Below, piece after piece: positions 1 through 12,581 of a stretch of 64,000 bases of DNA (positions within the stretch are counted from its first letter, which is position 1; each line of letters starts with the position of its first letter). The translations under genes and the position numbers were made by a program. The DNA comes from Anabas testudineus (lineage: Eukaryota > Chordata > Actinopteri > Anabantiformes > Anabantidae). The notes under the pieces were generated by a model that did no database searches, was not told the DNA's origin, and was given only the letters and a program-made list of their open reading frames with translations. The stretch spans positions 11,162,484 through 11,226,483 of the forward strand of contig NC_046610.1 of NCBI RefSeq assembly GCF_900324465.2. Direction: 5' to 3'.

Positions 1-2826
1 CTGTTATGAGGGCAACTGTTGATTATGATCAGCTGTTGATGTTGAAATTGTTGATGATGTTCTGACTTGAAACTGTGCAGACCTGTGACCACATCACCTG
101 ATGTTGGCTTTAAAGTAAAATTGAAAACTCGAGACTAGAAACACGTCCCTGTCCACATTTTGTAGGAGTCTTACTGTTATGGGTGCTAAATATCACTTGA
201 TCTCCTTGTTATTGACATGTATCACTATACACATTGATATACTGCATGCATTAGACACCATGACTTTTGTTGAATTTGTACTACACAGCTGCAACAGACT
301 ACAGGTGTCAGCCTCTTGGACACTTTGTCCAGTGCCCACACTTCTCTTCACACTTGGTTCCGCTTCATTTTCAAACCCAACCATCATCAAACTTTGCTTT
401 GGTGGTGCAGAACTTTCTATTTCCTAGTATGGCAGTAAATCCACTATGTTGACGTATTGCCATGGAAACGAGGAGTCTGCTTCCTTGACATAAGATTGAA
501 CTGTCGCTCTAGAGGCTGACCTTTGCGAAAACTGAGCTCCAGCGGATTAGATGTTTCCATGTAATTGCATTATTAGGCTGTCTTAGCTCAACCACTAATA
601 AGAAACATGTACACGTTTGAAAAAAAGACTCTGCAGACATCTTATCTTATCCTCATTCCTGAAACCTTATTAGAAAGCAAAACTGTATTTTATACACAGC
701 TAGGATCAACCCAGGCAGAAATTGCAGTCATCAGGTATTCAAAGCCAGATCATTTCTTTTACTGATGATACTGAATTTAAATTGGTGCAGCAGCATTTAG
801 AGATGTAACCAATATTATTACAAACTATAACTGTTTGAGACACTTTCACAATTTAAACACCTCTAACAGAGTGAATCAATAAAACAGGAAACAATTGCAT
901 AAAGAGGTTGAGTCTATTTGCCACCATCACCACGGTATTCATGAAGTACCTGCAAATGACGAGTTGATCCAGGTGTTGTCTCGTCAGTCGATCTCCACCA
1001 TTGTCAAATTCACATCCTGCCTGTTTCAGTGCACGACCATGTAGCTCATTCGTGTATGCTACTGTATTTAAAGAGAGAGAAGAAGAGGTGTTGCTGGCTC
1101 AGCCCCCCTCAGACACAGCTCAGTTAGCGAGATGTAGCTACAACAAGTTGACTTAATAAAGATATTTTTAGAGTGGATTTGATTTGGTGTGCATTTAGCT
1201 GGTTGCAATTCAGATGCTATCTTTCAATGATTAAAATAATTATAACGATTAAGTATTATGAGAAACAACATACATAGAGAGATTTCCTTATGCAAAAACA
1301 ACACAGATGCACAGCGATCAACCACTAGATCAGCAAGTAGCATTAATAATCACTTTATCATCGTGCTGCTTGCAAACTAGGGTGTGAAATAGGGTTCATA
1401 AAAGTAAAAAAACAAAAAAAAAAAAATATAAAGCTGTACAGCAAATAGATGATGTAAGACTACTGTTCTCCATGACAGGATGCCCCTATATGGGATTAAT
1501 CCTGGAGCTGGTTTGAAGAAGTAATCTGGGAATGGAGAAGTTACTGTATTACATTTTAAGTCATAGCCTACTTTTGTTTCAGTTCCATTGTTGTTAAGTT
1601 AATATATATTTATGTTTTGAATTACTCTAAATAGTTTTCTTAGCACTACTCTTTGGGAAATACTGCATTTATAGCTCCAACAATACAAACTACATCACTA
1701 TCATTAGCATTGTTCATCCTTGGCAACACAAGTGAACATAAATGTTCAGCCTCAGTCATCATTTTGTGCTAATGCTTTATTCATTTGAGAACTAGTTTGT
1801 TTTTTATTTTCCAAAAATGAATACATGCATGAATCACACTGGCAGCTTGATAAGGTGTGTTTATATTTACTGAAGTTGCTTCAATGTCACTCTGTACAGA
1901 CAGAGACCACTACTTTGTATTTCCTCAGAAACTATTGTATAATTTCAGTCTAATCAGGACACTGTTTGCATATTGCAAAGTCATGGCTGCCTGGCAAAGA
2001 TTTCAAGCTTGACTTGTTACAATTCACAGTAGCTACTGTTCAAAGGCTGTTCTGCATTCCTCATGCCAGGGCTGGAACTAAAGCTCTCCCACATGCCAAA
2101 GTGAAATCTCAGATCTGCAGGTAGCATCTTTAGAGCTAATACCCAGATCAAGACTAAAGGAAATTGTCCAGCATAAGTAGAATTTTAAATTTTATTTTCA
2201 CTTCTAAAATCCATTGTGAAAAGATGATAGTGCAGGATACTGCAAACTGTTGTTAGACTGCAATTCTGGTTACATTGGATGGTGCTGAATGAAGAAGCAA
2301 GTTATGTTTTAAAAAGAAAATGCACCACTGACTCTAGACAGTCATTTGATGACAGATAAATAGCTCAAACAGACTAAATTCAGCCACTGTTTATGCAAAA
2401 GGTGCGTATGTAAACATACAACAATTACTTTACAACTATAAAGTTCACGCACCAGGCAAATGCAGCACACTTGGTACTTTATGTACTGGCTTTTATTGTA
2501 GTCTGTTATTCTACAACAGCTTTGGTCGTTGGTTGGTTGTTCTAACAAACTTATAATATTCAGGAAAACACATGGGAAATATGAAAACATCATCAGACTT
2601 TCACTATCTGCACTAATGTAAATCCATCAATGCATATGATCTGTAGGCATATTTAAACTTGAACTTTGAAGACAGATATTTTTCAGTTTTCATTTGGTGG
2701 GGCGTCATGGACGACTGTAATGATTTACATGGTGCTGGTAAATGTGTCTTTTTTAGACTTTGTCACCATCCTTCACATCATTGTTACAGCATTCAGCGTT
2801 CTGACGACTCTGGAAGCACAGCAAAA
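1..2826. other. Intergenic, no gene seen
   Basis: This is AT-rich sequence upstream of the first transporter gene. Open frames are short, overlap on both strands and carry no recognisable domain or splice-bounded exon. A TATA-like stretch near 1,068 is followed by AATAAA near 1,157, but nothing coding lies between them. The proximal promoter of the first slc22a7 copy presumably lies in the last few hundred bases; I see no convincing TATA box there. Confidence 0.5.
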
Positions 2827-5800
2827 ATGAAATTTGACAACATACTGTCAGAAATTAATGGATTTGGAAAATTTCAAATCAAGCTAGTGTTGATTCAGAT
2901 GCTCTCTCGACTTTCTATGCCATGTCACTTTCTGCTGAATAACTTCATGGCAGCTGTTCCCTCTCACCACTGTGACATCAGTTCTCTTGATGATGGAGGC
3001 ATCTTCAGAAATTTGACTATGGATCAGAAACTGGCTGTTAGTATTCCAGCAGAGCGGGATGGAAGCCTGAGCTCTTGTCAGATGTTTTTACAGCCCCACT
3101 ATGAACATCTGTCAGGCTCCAATAGTACTGACAACACAGTCATTGCTGAGTGTCAAACAGGATGGGTGTACGACAACAGCACCTTTAAATCTACTGTGGT
3201 AACAGAGGTAGGTTTCAATGAACTAACAGTAAAGCTGCTAAATGTTACAAATAGACATTGAGGACATCTGTTTGAAGTACAGCTATAATTACTAAACATA
3301 TTTTTATACCCAGATAGATTTTTCTGGTATTGCTCATGGTTGAAATTGTGCTGTTCGACAGTAAAATTTGAAATATTGTAATATTTTTTATGATTTCTTT
3401 GCAGTGGGATCTCGTGTGCAGCAGAAAGGGAATGAGCAGGGCCACAGCCACCGTGTTCTTTATTGGTGTTATGTTTGGAGCACCTTTATTTGGGTTTCTC
3501 AGTGACAGGTGAGCTTGTTAATAAAAAAAAAAAAAAAGATACATCCAAAGTGGCTTACATAAGTTGAAACTAAGGTTATTGGCATGCACTGTTCCAAATG
3601 TTATTATATCTTATTTTATGTAATACAACCCTTAGCCCAATATTTTGTTGCACCCTTCTAGGACATTCACATTCAAATTCACATTTAGTCATTCGGCAGA
3701 CACTTTTATCCAAAGCGACTTGCAAGTGCGGTACAAATATGTTGTTCTATTATATGACAAACCAAAAGCATGCGTGACTAAAGAGAAGCATTGGTTTGAT
3801 GACATGTAAGTGTATCCTCATTTTTAGCCACATCTGTATGCCCAACATGTCCTTCACTCTCTGCTGCAAATTCTAGATAAGCACATGACTGTTACATAAG
3901 CAGCAGACATATTAGTAGTAGTAGTAATGCTCTGAAGCATTGTGCATGTTAAAGGCATGTTGTTAAATTATTTAAATGGAATAAAGCAGATTTGTGTTGA
4001 TGATATAAAATGCTCATTATGAATATATGTATTAAATGTATTGTGTAATTTCTCACTTTTTATTAAAACTGTCAGAAAGGTGTTAATTTGAATATATGTA
4101 TGTTATATCTAAAGCTGCTTTATTGGACATTGACAGGGATATTATTGGATTAGTTGTGTAATAAGGATGATCTGCTCTGTTAATACCTGTAAATGTAGGA
4201 TTCTTTGGGCTAAATCCTCACTCTGACTTTATTCTTTTCCTGACCAGGTTTGGGCGACGGCCGCTTCTGCTGGTGTCTTATTTGTCATCCATGGTGTTTG
4301 GAGTGATAAGTGCATTCTCCACATCCTATATAATGTTTGCCATCATGAGGTTTTTTACAGGGATGTCCCTTGCAGGATTAAGCATCATCTCTATTGTTCT
4401 GAGTAAGTAGCTTAGTTATTGAACAATGATAATGTTTGATTGTGAAGGGGGAAGACAGACTGTAGGCTAGTATGTATTAATTTGCTTCACATTAGTTTGA
4501 ATAAAAAGTGCATATTCTATTTCACTGTCAAGAAAAGAGTTTTTATCTGTGCTGACTTGTCTGCAGATGTCGAATGGTTTGGCATTGAACACAGGACCTT
4601 CTCTGGCATAATCATAGGCCTGGACTGGACACTGGGGAACTGGCTTCTGGTTCTAATTGCATACCTTGTAAATGAGTGGAGGATGCTCATTCTGGCAGCG
4701 ACCTCACCCCTGATATTGTCCATCATTGCTTGGAGGTGTCAAGTCGAGTTTCTTGGCTTACATTTTGCAGCATAAAAACATTGAATCCTTAGGAGTTCAT
4801 CAGACACTGAACTCAACATGCTTGTCACTCCAGGTGGCTCCCAGAGTCGGCTAGGTGGCTCTTGGCAAATGGGAAGGCTGATGCCGCTCATCATTACATA
4901 ATGGTGTGTGCCAAGATGAACAACAGAGCCAAGTACATGGACAACATCACACCAAGGGTATATTCAGCATCAGTTTCACCTTGGTTAGCTGAGAACCGTT
5001 TAGTTTTTAAAATAACAGTAAACGGTTATGTTTTATTCTTCTTTTTTACAGGCATTACTGGAATCTGCAGAAGCTGAAACTGAACAAAAGAAATACACTT
5101 TTGTAGATCTTTTCCGGACGACAAACATCAGGAAACTTTCTATATGCTTAGGAATAGTGTGGTACGGAATAATTTAATGGGAAGTGAAAATGAAAAAATT
5201 CAAAGGTTGATCAGATTTTCTTAATATTGCACAAAGCCTGGTAAAAGAGGGAGTGATTTGACCTCCAGCTCTGTCAAAAATGTAAAAATGCACTTCACCA
5301 GCACTAAAAAACACAAATGATCAATGTTACATTTCTGTGTGTGAATGATTTACAGAAACCAGCTTGAACATTTCAATTAGGTGGTAGGTAATCAATTTGG
5401 TTGATTTTGAACTTTGGACAGAGCCAAGCTGAGCACTGTTTCCGGTGTTTATCCTAAGCTAAGCTAATCATTGCCTGGAACACAGATGCAGTGTGTGAGT
5501 TGTTGAAATAGTCTTACCCAACTCTGAGAAAGAAAAAAAAGTATTTTAAACTAATTCTGTAACACAAAGTGAGTGATGTCAATCACATAGTAGGAAATAT
5601 AAATCAAATAATATTTAATTTTCTATGATATTATTTTCTATTTCCAAAGCTGTGCTTACTGCTTCATGTGTTCAATATAATCCTTAATCATCCCCATGTG
5701 AGAATTGTCATGAGCTGTTTTCCCTCTTCTTTTCTAGGTATGGAGTCGCATTCACATATTATGGGATATGTCTTAATATTACTGGGTTCGGACTTAACCC

Positions 5801-6646
5801 ATACCTCACGCAATGTATATTTGCATCAATTGAATTGCCAATGAAGATTGGTGTGTATTTCTTTCTGGAGAAAATTGGTAGAAGGCCTGGAGAAGTATGG
5901 ACCCTGCTGTTGACCGGCGTCTGTCTCTTCACCAACATATTTGTCCCATTAGGTAATTTTTGATTTCTCTAGAATTTAAAATTTTATCGTTTAATTTTTT
6001 TCATCAGTACAAATATAAATATTTGAATCTATCCCTATCAGAAAAGTGGCTCATTCGTACCATAGTGGGAGTCCTTGGAAAAGCCATGTCAGAGGCCTCG
6101 TTCACAATCATGTATCTCTACACAACTGAGCTCTTCCCTACAGTCGTAAGGTCAGTTAGCAACATGCTCATGTTCCTAGTTTGAAAACAAACAATGATCT
6201 TCTATTCTGTTGCCACCAGACGTCTAATAGGTTTATATTAACTTCTGGTCTTTGATTCTCCAGACAAAACGGCTTAGGCTACACCTCGTTCCTGGCCAGA
6301 CTGGGCGTGTCCATTTCCCCGCTCGTCATGCTATTGGAGGATGCGTGGCATCTCCTCCCTGCAGTCACTTATTGTGTAGTGGCAGTGGGGTCAGGTTTAG
6401 TGGCTTCACTTTTACCTGAAACATTAAACGCCCGTCTGCCAGAGTTCATCAGTGACATTGAGAAGCCAAGGTAAAGCCTTGGTAAACCTATACATTAATC
6501 CACTGTCCACGGGGTTCACTGTACAAAAACAAAACCATTTTACATTATAATCTATGTATAATAAAACAACAACTAACATATGTTTCCTTCATTGCAGGGA
6601 AAAATCCCAGAGGAAGCAGGAGATTCAATTACACACTTATTCATAA
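2827..6646 (+). CDS. Organic anion transporter SLC22A7-like, tandem copy 1 (10 exons, 540 aa)
   Basis: This is a major-facilitator carrier of the SLC22 family, most like OAT2/SLC22A7, which moves organic anions and nucleotide-like solutes across the plasma membrane. Coding exons: 2827-3207, 3405-3508, 4248-4402, 4567-4735, 4834-4957, 5052-5161, 5738-5952, 6042-6150, 6264-6470, 6598-6646. All junctions are GT-AG and the frame stays open to TAA. TM1 lies in about residues 12-37. A large extracellular loop follows (to about 127) with several N-glycosylation sequons such as NLT and NST. The MFS loop motif LSDRFGRRP is at 159-167 and the family motif WLPESARWL at 271-279. The start at 2827 is chosen because MKF(D/E)N opens all three copies; an in-frame ATG at 2659 would add a non-conserved stretch. 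The tail ends HTYS. Paralogue assignment (a or b) cannot be settled here. Confidence 0.9.
3664..3740. repeat. Interspersed repeat fragment, teleost-wide motif
   Basis: Within intron 2 of transporter copy 1 is the motif CATTCGGCAGACACTTTTAT followed by CCAAAGCGACTTGCAAG. Near-identical strings recur in many fish genomes as part of a dispersed short repeat. I cannot name the family from this fragment. Confidence 0.5.
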
Positions 6647-6883
6647 TGAGAGTCCCAGTATACTATCTGCAGTAGATTTGCTATGCAGTTTTCACAGCTG
6701 ATACATTTTGATAATTGTAGATAAGCTTATTTTATAACATTAAAATAATAAGGTCAACAACAACATTATTAAAATCCTAAAGTAATCAATAGTCTGTCAG
6801 GAGTTAACATCTAAAGATGTATTGTCTAGTTTGTAGAAGTAGGAACCCATGAATTGTGTACCTGTAAATTTACTTTAACTGGA

Positions 6884-6889
6884 AATAAA
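6884..6889 (+). terminator. Poly(A) signal AATAAA of slc22a7 copy 1
   Basis: A canonical AATAAA lies about 240 bp past the stop codon of copy 1, giving a short 3'UTR. Use of this site is inferred. Confidence 0.6.
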
Positions 6890-8364
6890 CTAAATAAGAA
6901 TACAAAACTTAATGCTGGCATGTCTTATTATAGAGTGATGTGGTGCCTTTCTGTGTGGAGTTTGCATGTTCTCCCTTTCTTTTTATTGTTATTTTTTAGT
7001 GTTTACATGTTCTTGTGAACAAAATAACTCAAGAACACTGTGTAATTATTTTATTCCCTAGAGAAATAATAATTCTCAGTGAACACTGATACATATTAAT
7101 GTGTTAATCTTTGTATTTATGACAAAAGAGACAAAGTTGTAACTTAGAAATTCAGTTATCATGTTATGTCAGCTACATTTGTAATCTACTATTGGCCTGA
7201 ACATGTAACTACTTCTTTTTTTTTTGGAAGGAAGGGCTGGAGGTGTAATCATTGTTATAGCACAGTTCCCTGCAAAGGTTTCATTTGTTTTTGTTGTACA
7301 CTGAAGACATTTGATCTATTCACAACAACATCGCACATCACGCTTTTTGTCCAAAGTTATTCGAATTATAAGTGGACAAAAGTTCGGGAGCATGTGTTTC
7401 TTGTTACCCAGAGAAACAATCAATAAACAGCTGTACAGCAAACGACTATGACCTCCACAGAGCAGGGGTGAAGGTAAGAGGAAACGCAGAGGTCATACCA
7501 CCAGATACATCAGCAGAAAGATTCAAAAAGCCACGTTGGAGACCAAGATCAACATCAACCAATGTGAAGAGATGTGTGGAGGGTTTTCTGACCAATTGAT
7601 GTCTGTGATATAAGCCTATTAAGTTTCTTGGCCTCTCCAGGCACATTTAGTTGAGTTTTTTCCGCTATTATGTTCTTTAAAGTATTAGACTTAAACATTC
7701 AGTGCACCTAAATATTAAGTTTAATTTACTTCAGTTTGCTTTAAAAAAGTTTCATCAGTCGGGTCAAGGTGCTGCTCAGTGGGTTTTTTACTTTCTTGAC
7801 GTTAGTTTAACTAAGACTGAAGACACCTTCAAACTTCAGATGCACTTTTTCCACAAATTGACCAAGTAGTAAAGGAGAAAGGAAGAAGAAAGAAATTATA
7901 TATTGGTCAAAGGATACACAAAGTAATTAGGATTCAGCCTCTGGGATCTTGAATCTCTCTACAGATCTTTATGGGAATTCACTGGATAGAGGTTGAGCTC
8001 ACTTTAGCAGCATGCCAGTATGTATTTTTCATTTTTTAATAAATGATCGTCTCCTCTGTATTCAATAAAATTTCAGTTGACTTATGATTTATTGTGGTGC
8101 TAGAAGAACACAATGGACTCTTTGGTTTTGGCATCATGGTGTAAAAATATGTAACTCATCAGAGTTTGTTTATTTAGTTGAGTGAACACAAACCGTCTTT
8201 TTTTGCATTATTTTAAAACACATGCACACAGTCTCCTAGATGATCATTAACCAATAGCACCTAACAGTTTGCAAAAGACAAGTGTCTCACTTAGAATTGT
8301 CTGTTGTTCCCTGAGCTTCTCTTCAAATTAGAAGTGCTGCACCTGCACCATTTTATTTTTGAAA
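6890..8364. other. Intergenic between transporter copies 1 and 2
   Basis: About 1.5 kb with only short open frames that match nothing I recognise. It must hold the promoter of copy 2, but no TATA box or strong motif stands out. Confidence 0.5.
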
Positions 8365-11300
8365 ATGAAGTTTGAAAATGTGCTGGCAGAGGTAAATGGC
8401 TTTGGCAGATTTCAATTAAGGACCATCTTTTTGATGGTTATTGGTCGTTTAACTTTGCCATTTCACTTTCTGCTGAACAATTTTATTGCGTTCGTTCCAT
8501 CTCACCACTGCAACATCGACTCTCTGGATGATGGAGAGGTTTTTCGAAATTTATCTCAGACACAGAAGCTTGTTGTTAGTGTTCCTTTCCAGCAGGATGG
8601 GACTCCAGACTCCTGTCAGGTGTTTGCAGAGCTTCAGTATCATCTGCTGTACAATTCCTCCATCATTACTGACCTAAGCACAGTGCCATGCCAGAATGGA
8701 TGGGTGTACGATAATTCCACATTCAAGTCTAATTTAGCCACAGAGGTGAGTTACATTTCCTTTTACAAAGCATCAAATTAATTCAAATCACAGATCTGCT
8801 TCTCTATTCTTCCTATTTTCTCTGTGTTTTGTCTGTAGTGGGATCTGGTTTGTGACAAGAGAAAAATGAACAAAGCCATGGCCACCATCTTCTTCATAGG
8901 GGTCATGCTTGGAGCAGCAATATTTGGCTATCTTAGTGACAGGTGCTCATGCTTTTGACTCTTAGTTTGCCTCCAGTCTGCGGCTTCTGATTTTCATTTG
9001 ATGTACACTAGAAAAAAAACATACACTTTAAACTGTAACATTTAGATCAAATAGAATTATATGGAAAACATATACAACTATAGATAGTATACTACAAAAC
9101 CCAACAAATGTTCCCCTGAGCAAACACTAGGCAACAGTGACATATTATCCTAAGTGTTTCAGAAACTGTTTTCCAGCCAGGACAACTGCACCAGGGCTTG
9201 TGATTCTCTGTGGCTTGTCTTGTGAGCACAGTCTTTCAGTGCACCTAACTGCCAGCATGCTCCACTTATAGCTAGAGGAACCAATTAATTGATATATGCT
9301 GACAAATGCAGCCACAGTGTAAAAAGAGTGCTTCACCAAAGACTAATAATGCTCTTTACCTTTTTCTACAGGTAAAATGTTTGTAAACATTTTTTTATTT
9401 TACACGCTGTAGAGACTAAATAAACATACAGAATGTTTAAACTAAGCTGTAAGTGAGCGTTTCACAGGATAATCTACGGTGTTAATTTGTAACTATTTGT
9501 CTCACAGGTTTGGCAGGAAAAGAACACTTCTTGTGTCCTATGTGACAACCACCCTGTTTGGATTTGCAAGTGCATTCTCACATAATTTCACCATGTTTGC
9601 TGTCATGAGGTTCTTTACTGGATTGGGGATTTCTGGAATAAGTATAATCACTGTTGCCCTTTGTGAGTTTCATCTCGTAGCCATTTTTTTTTCAATCACA
9701 ATCACGTGACCGGTTCAAGATGGTGTAGCAAAGAAACAAAGACAAGTAGAGCAACGCAACTTCCAACTTCCACTTCCAATTCTAAATTCTAAAGTTTACT
9801 TGAGTGAAACTTCTCAGTAAATATAGTCAGTTGTGGCACATACTGGTAGCCCAATAGTTTATGTGCATGTCACGTAACTGCAATGTCCAGGTTGGAGTCA
9901 AGCTGGAGAACTTTGTTGCATGTCACGCCCTTGCTGTCTTCACATGATTTCTATCTGCCTCTCTCATTGTCAAGACATTGAATACAGGCTAACATTCCCA
10001 AAATGTTATCTTAAATATATATATTGAGTGAATACTTTGTAACAACAATTTAACAATCAATAAACAGCTTGGTAGCTGGAAAACCTTTCTACTCAAAACT
10101 CAATTTTCAGCAGAGTGCAGCTGAACAAATAGGTCTTAGTCACTAACTTTGTCCACAATATCTCCAACTATGAAAAGCATTCAAGAACACCACAACTCAC
10201 AGCAAAGTTTTGTGTTTTTACCTCAATAAATATAAAAAAATAAATAAATAAATCTAAAAGTTTAATTATAGTAATGTCTGATTTTTTAATTTATTGCGTC
10301 TTAGGTATTGAGTGGGTGGACATCAAGCATCGAACTGCAGTGGGCATTTTTTTAAGCATGGACTGGAGTATGGGTGTTGCTCTGTTACCTGTTGTGGCCT
10401 ACTTTGTGAACGACTGGAGGTACCTGACTGCCACTGCCACTGCTCCGCTGCTGCCAGCAATGATTGCCTGGTGGTAAGGAAAGTATTATTTGAACTTTCA
10501 GCCATGACGAGGAACCAACTAATGATCATTTCTATGATCACTCCTAGTTTTGATGAGGTTTCATCAAGTGATTCATCAGACAATTATTTTGTGACAGGTG
10601 GCTCCCTGAGTCGGCCAGGTGGCTCATGAGCAATGGAAAGGTCAGCAGTGCTCATTTCTACCTGTGCAAATGTGCAGAACTCAATGGCAGAAAGCAGTTC
10701 ATGACTGAACTAAAGCCCGAGGTACAAAGTTTTACATAGTCAGTTCATTTCTGAGAGCAAGAGTTCAATCCTTTCTCTGACCAAAGTTTCCTTTTTACTC
10801 TCCAGATTCTGTCCAGTGTCATACTTGTTGAAAATGACAATAGAAAATATTCCTATTTGGACCTTGTGAAAACTGCAAGAATGAAGAGACTGGCTCTGCT
10901 TACTGGCATTGTGTGGTACTAGACAGTATATATGTAGTTTGCTTTTGCTCTCTAAACCTTAGAAAATGCGTAATATATATGCATATATTTATTCCACTGT
11001 CTCTACAATATGTGAGTGCTTAACCACAAACTAATACCTTCTGTAGTAAATGTGTAACCTTTGACACATCCTTCTGTTTCTGTTCGTAGGTTTGGTGTGG
11101 CCTGTACTTACTACGGAATCAGCTTGAATGTCGATGGATTTGGTGTGAACATTTTTCTTACACAGTTCATCTATGGAGCAATTGAAATCCCGGCAAAAAT
11201 ATTTGTCTTCATCACCTTGAACAAAATAGGTCGAAGGTTGAATCAGTCTGGAACACTTGTTCTGACTGGACTGTGTATTTTCTGCAACATGTTTATCCCT

Positions 11301-12496
11301 CAAGGTAAAAGACCACTTTGTGCGACAGTACTGTAATATTATGTTAACCACATTAGTACAACTGCAACAATAACAGATAATCACAGCAATAAAAACTAGA
11401 TTTATACAGTACATCCTACTAATAACAGATATTTGCATTATTGATGACATAGTTGAAGACTAGATGATGTAAAAGTCAAAAAACCCTGATCAAATTCCCT
11501 GACCGACTTTGATTACAATGTAAGCTATAGTTAAAATGTCCTTTAACAACGTTTTCTTTTCAGAATTGGGGTTGTATCGGACAGTTGTTGGAGCTTTGGG
11601 CAAAATGTTTGCAGAGGGAGCTTTTACTGTTGTATTTCTGTACACAACAGAGCTCTACCCAACAGTCATGAGGTCAGAAAAATATTGTATACATACATAA
11701 CTTATATTTTGCATATTTATAATTGTCTTGCTTGCTTCATGCACATTTCAGCCCAACTAGTTAGATGCCAGTCAAGTACTACTTGTAGGCACATCTCAAG
11801 GAAAATTAAACAGGAGACTTCTGGCTGCAATATATAGTATATTATAAATAAATAATTCTCTGTAAGGTCTAAAACCTTACACTGTAAAGTGCCTTGAGAT
11901 AACTTCTGTTGTGAATTGGTGCTATACAAAAAAAACTGAATTGAATTAAATTGAATTGAATTGAATTGAATTGAATTGAATTGAATTGAATTGAATTGAA
12001 TTGAATTGAATTGAATTGAATTGAATTTGTAGGATCACAATGAGCCTGAGTAGTTTTGAATAATGATAATAATGGATATTAGCTTTTTAATACATTTGCA
12101 AAACATTTCTAAAAACACATTTTCACTGGCTTTTTGGTCTACACAGACAAAATGGATTGGGTTACTGTTCCTTCATGGCCCGTGTAGGCGTGTCTGTATC
12201 TCCCCTGATTATGCTCCTTGAAGACGTATGGCTGCTCCTGCCAAGCATTGTTTTCTCTCTGGTGGCTTTTGCTGCAGCGGTGTCAGCTTCCTTTCTTACA
12301 GAGACACAAAACATCCGCCTGCCAGAGACTATCGAGGATGTGGAACAAACGAGGTGTTGCTCCTATTTCTTTATGTACAGTATTTCACTGTGCATCCAAA
12401 CATTCACAGTGAGAGTTCAAATTTATAAAATGAAATTGTCTTTTGTGTTTCAGGAGACGATCAATCTCCACCTCTGATGAGAAATCTTCGCTTTAA
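8365..12496 (+). CDS. Organic anion transporter SLC22A7-like, tandem copy 2 (10 exons, 538 aa)
   Basis: Second complete copy of the OAT2-type carrier. Coding exons: 8365-8745, 8839-8942, 9508-9662, 10305-10473, 10598-10721, 10806-10915, 11090-11304, 11564-11672, 12147-12353, 12454-12496. The first nine exon lengths equal those of copies 1 and 3. The start ATG at 8365 begins [17 protein letters not shown]. The extracellular loop holds sequons (NLS, NSS, NST) and conserved Cys. Motif LSDRFGRKR follows TM2 and WLPESARWL is at 271-279. The last exon gives a basic stretch (RRRS) and ends DEKSSL, a class-I PDZ-ligand-like terminus (S-x-hydrophobic) that neither sister copy has. Intron 8 carries a repeat tail and an ATTGA array. 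No disabling change is seen. Confidence 0.9.
11865..11940 (+). repeat. 3' tail of a teleost non-LTR retrotransposon or SINE
   Basis: The string AAAGTGCCTTGAGATAAC, followed by TTGTGAATTGGTGCTATACA and then an A-run, closely resembles the 3' tail shared by common fish LINEs and their SINEs. It runs straight into the ATTGA microsatellite, as such tails often do. It lies in intron 8 of transporter copy 2. Confidence 0.6.
11936..12026 (+). repeat. (TTGAA)n pentanucleotide array
   Basis: About 18 near-perfect units of TTGAA in intron 8 of transporter copy 2, starting directly at the retroelement-type tail. It probably grew from that tail by slippage. Confidence 0.9.
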
Positions 12497-12575
12497 GTAT
12501 TTTTTTCATTGCAAGTAAGAGGCCCAGTGATCAGTCTCAGTTATATGCTGAGAACATTGCTGGTGGTAGCATGTT

Positions 12576-12581
12576 AATAAA
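12576..12581 (+). terminator. Poly(A) signal AATAAA of slc22a7 copy 2
   Basis: AATAAA lies 80 bp past the stop codon of copy 2, with overlapping AATAAA repeats just after it. Use of this site is inferred. Confidence 0.6.

Noticed and set aside
1060-1165. TATA-like box followed by AATAAA, resembling an LTR or a tiny transcription unit
   Set aside because: No terminal repeat partner, target-site duplication or retroviral coding sequence is nearby. Such pairs arise often by chance in AT-rich DNA.
2659-2826. In-frame upstream ATG that would extend transporter copy 1
   Set aside because: The extra 56 residues have no counterpart in copies 2 and 3 or in the SLC22 family, which starts directly with MxF(D/E) before TM1.
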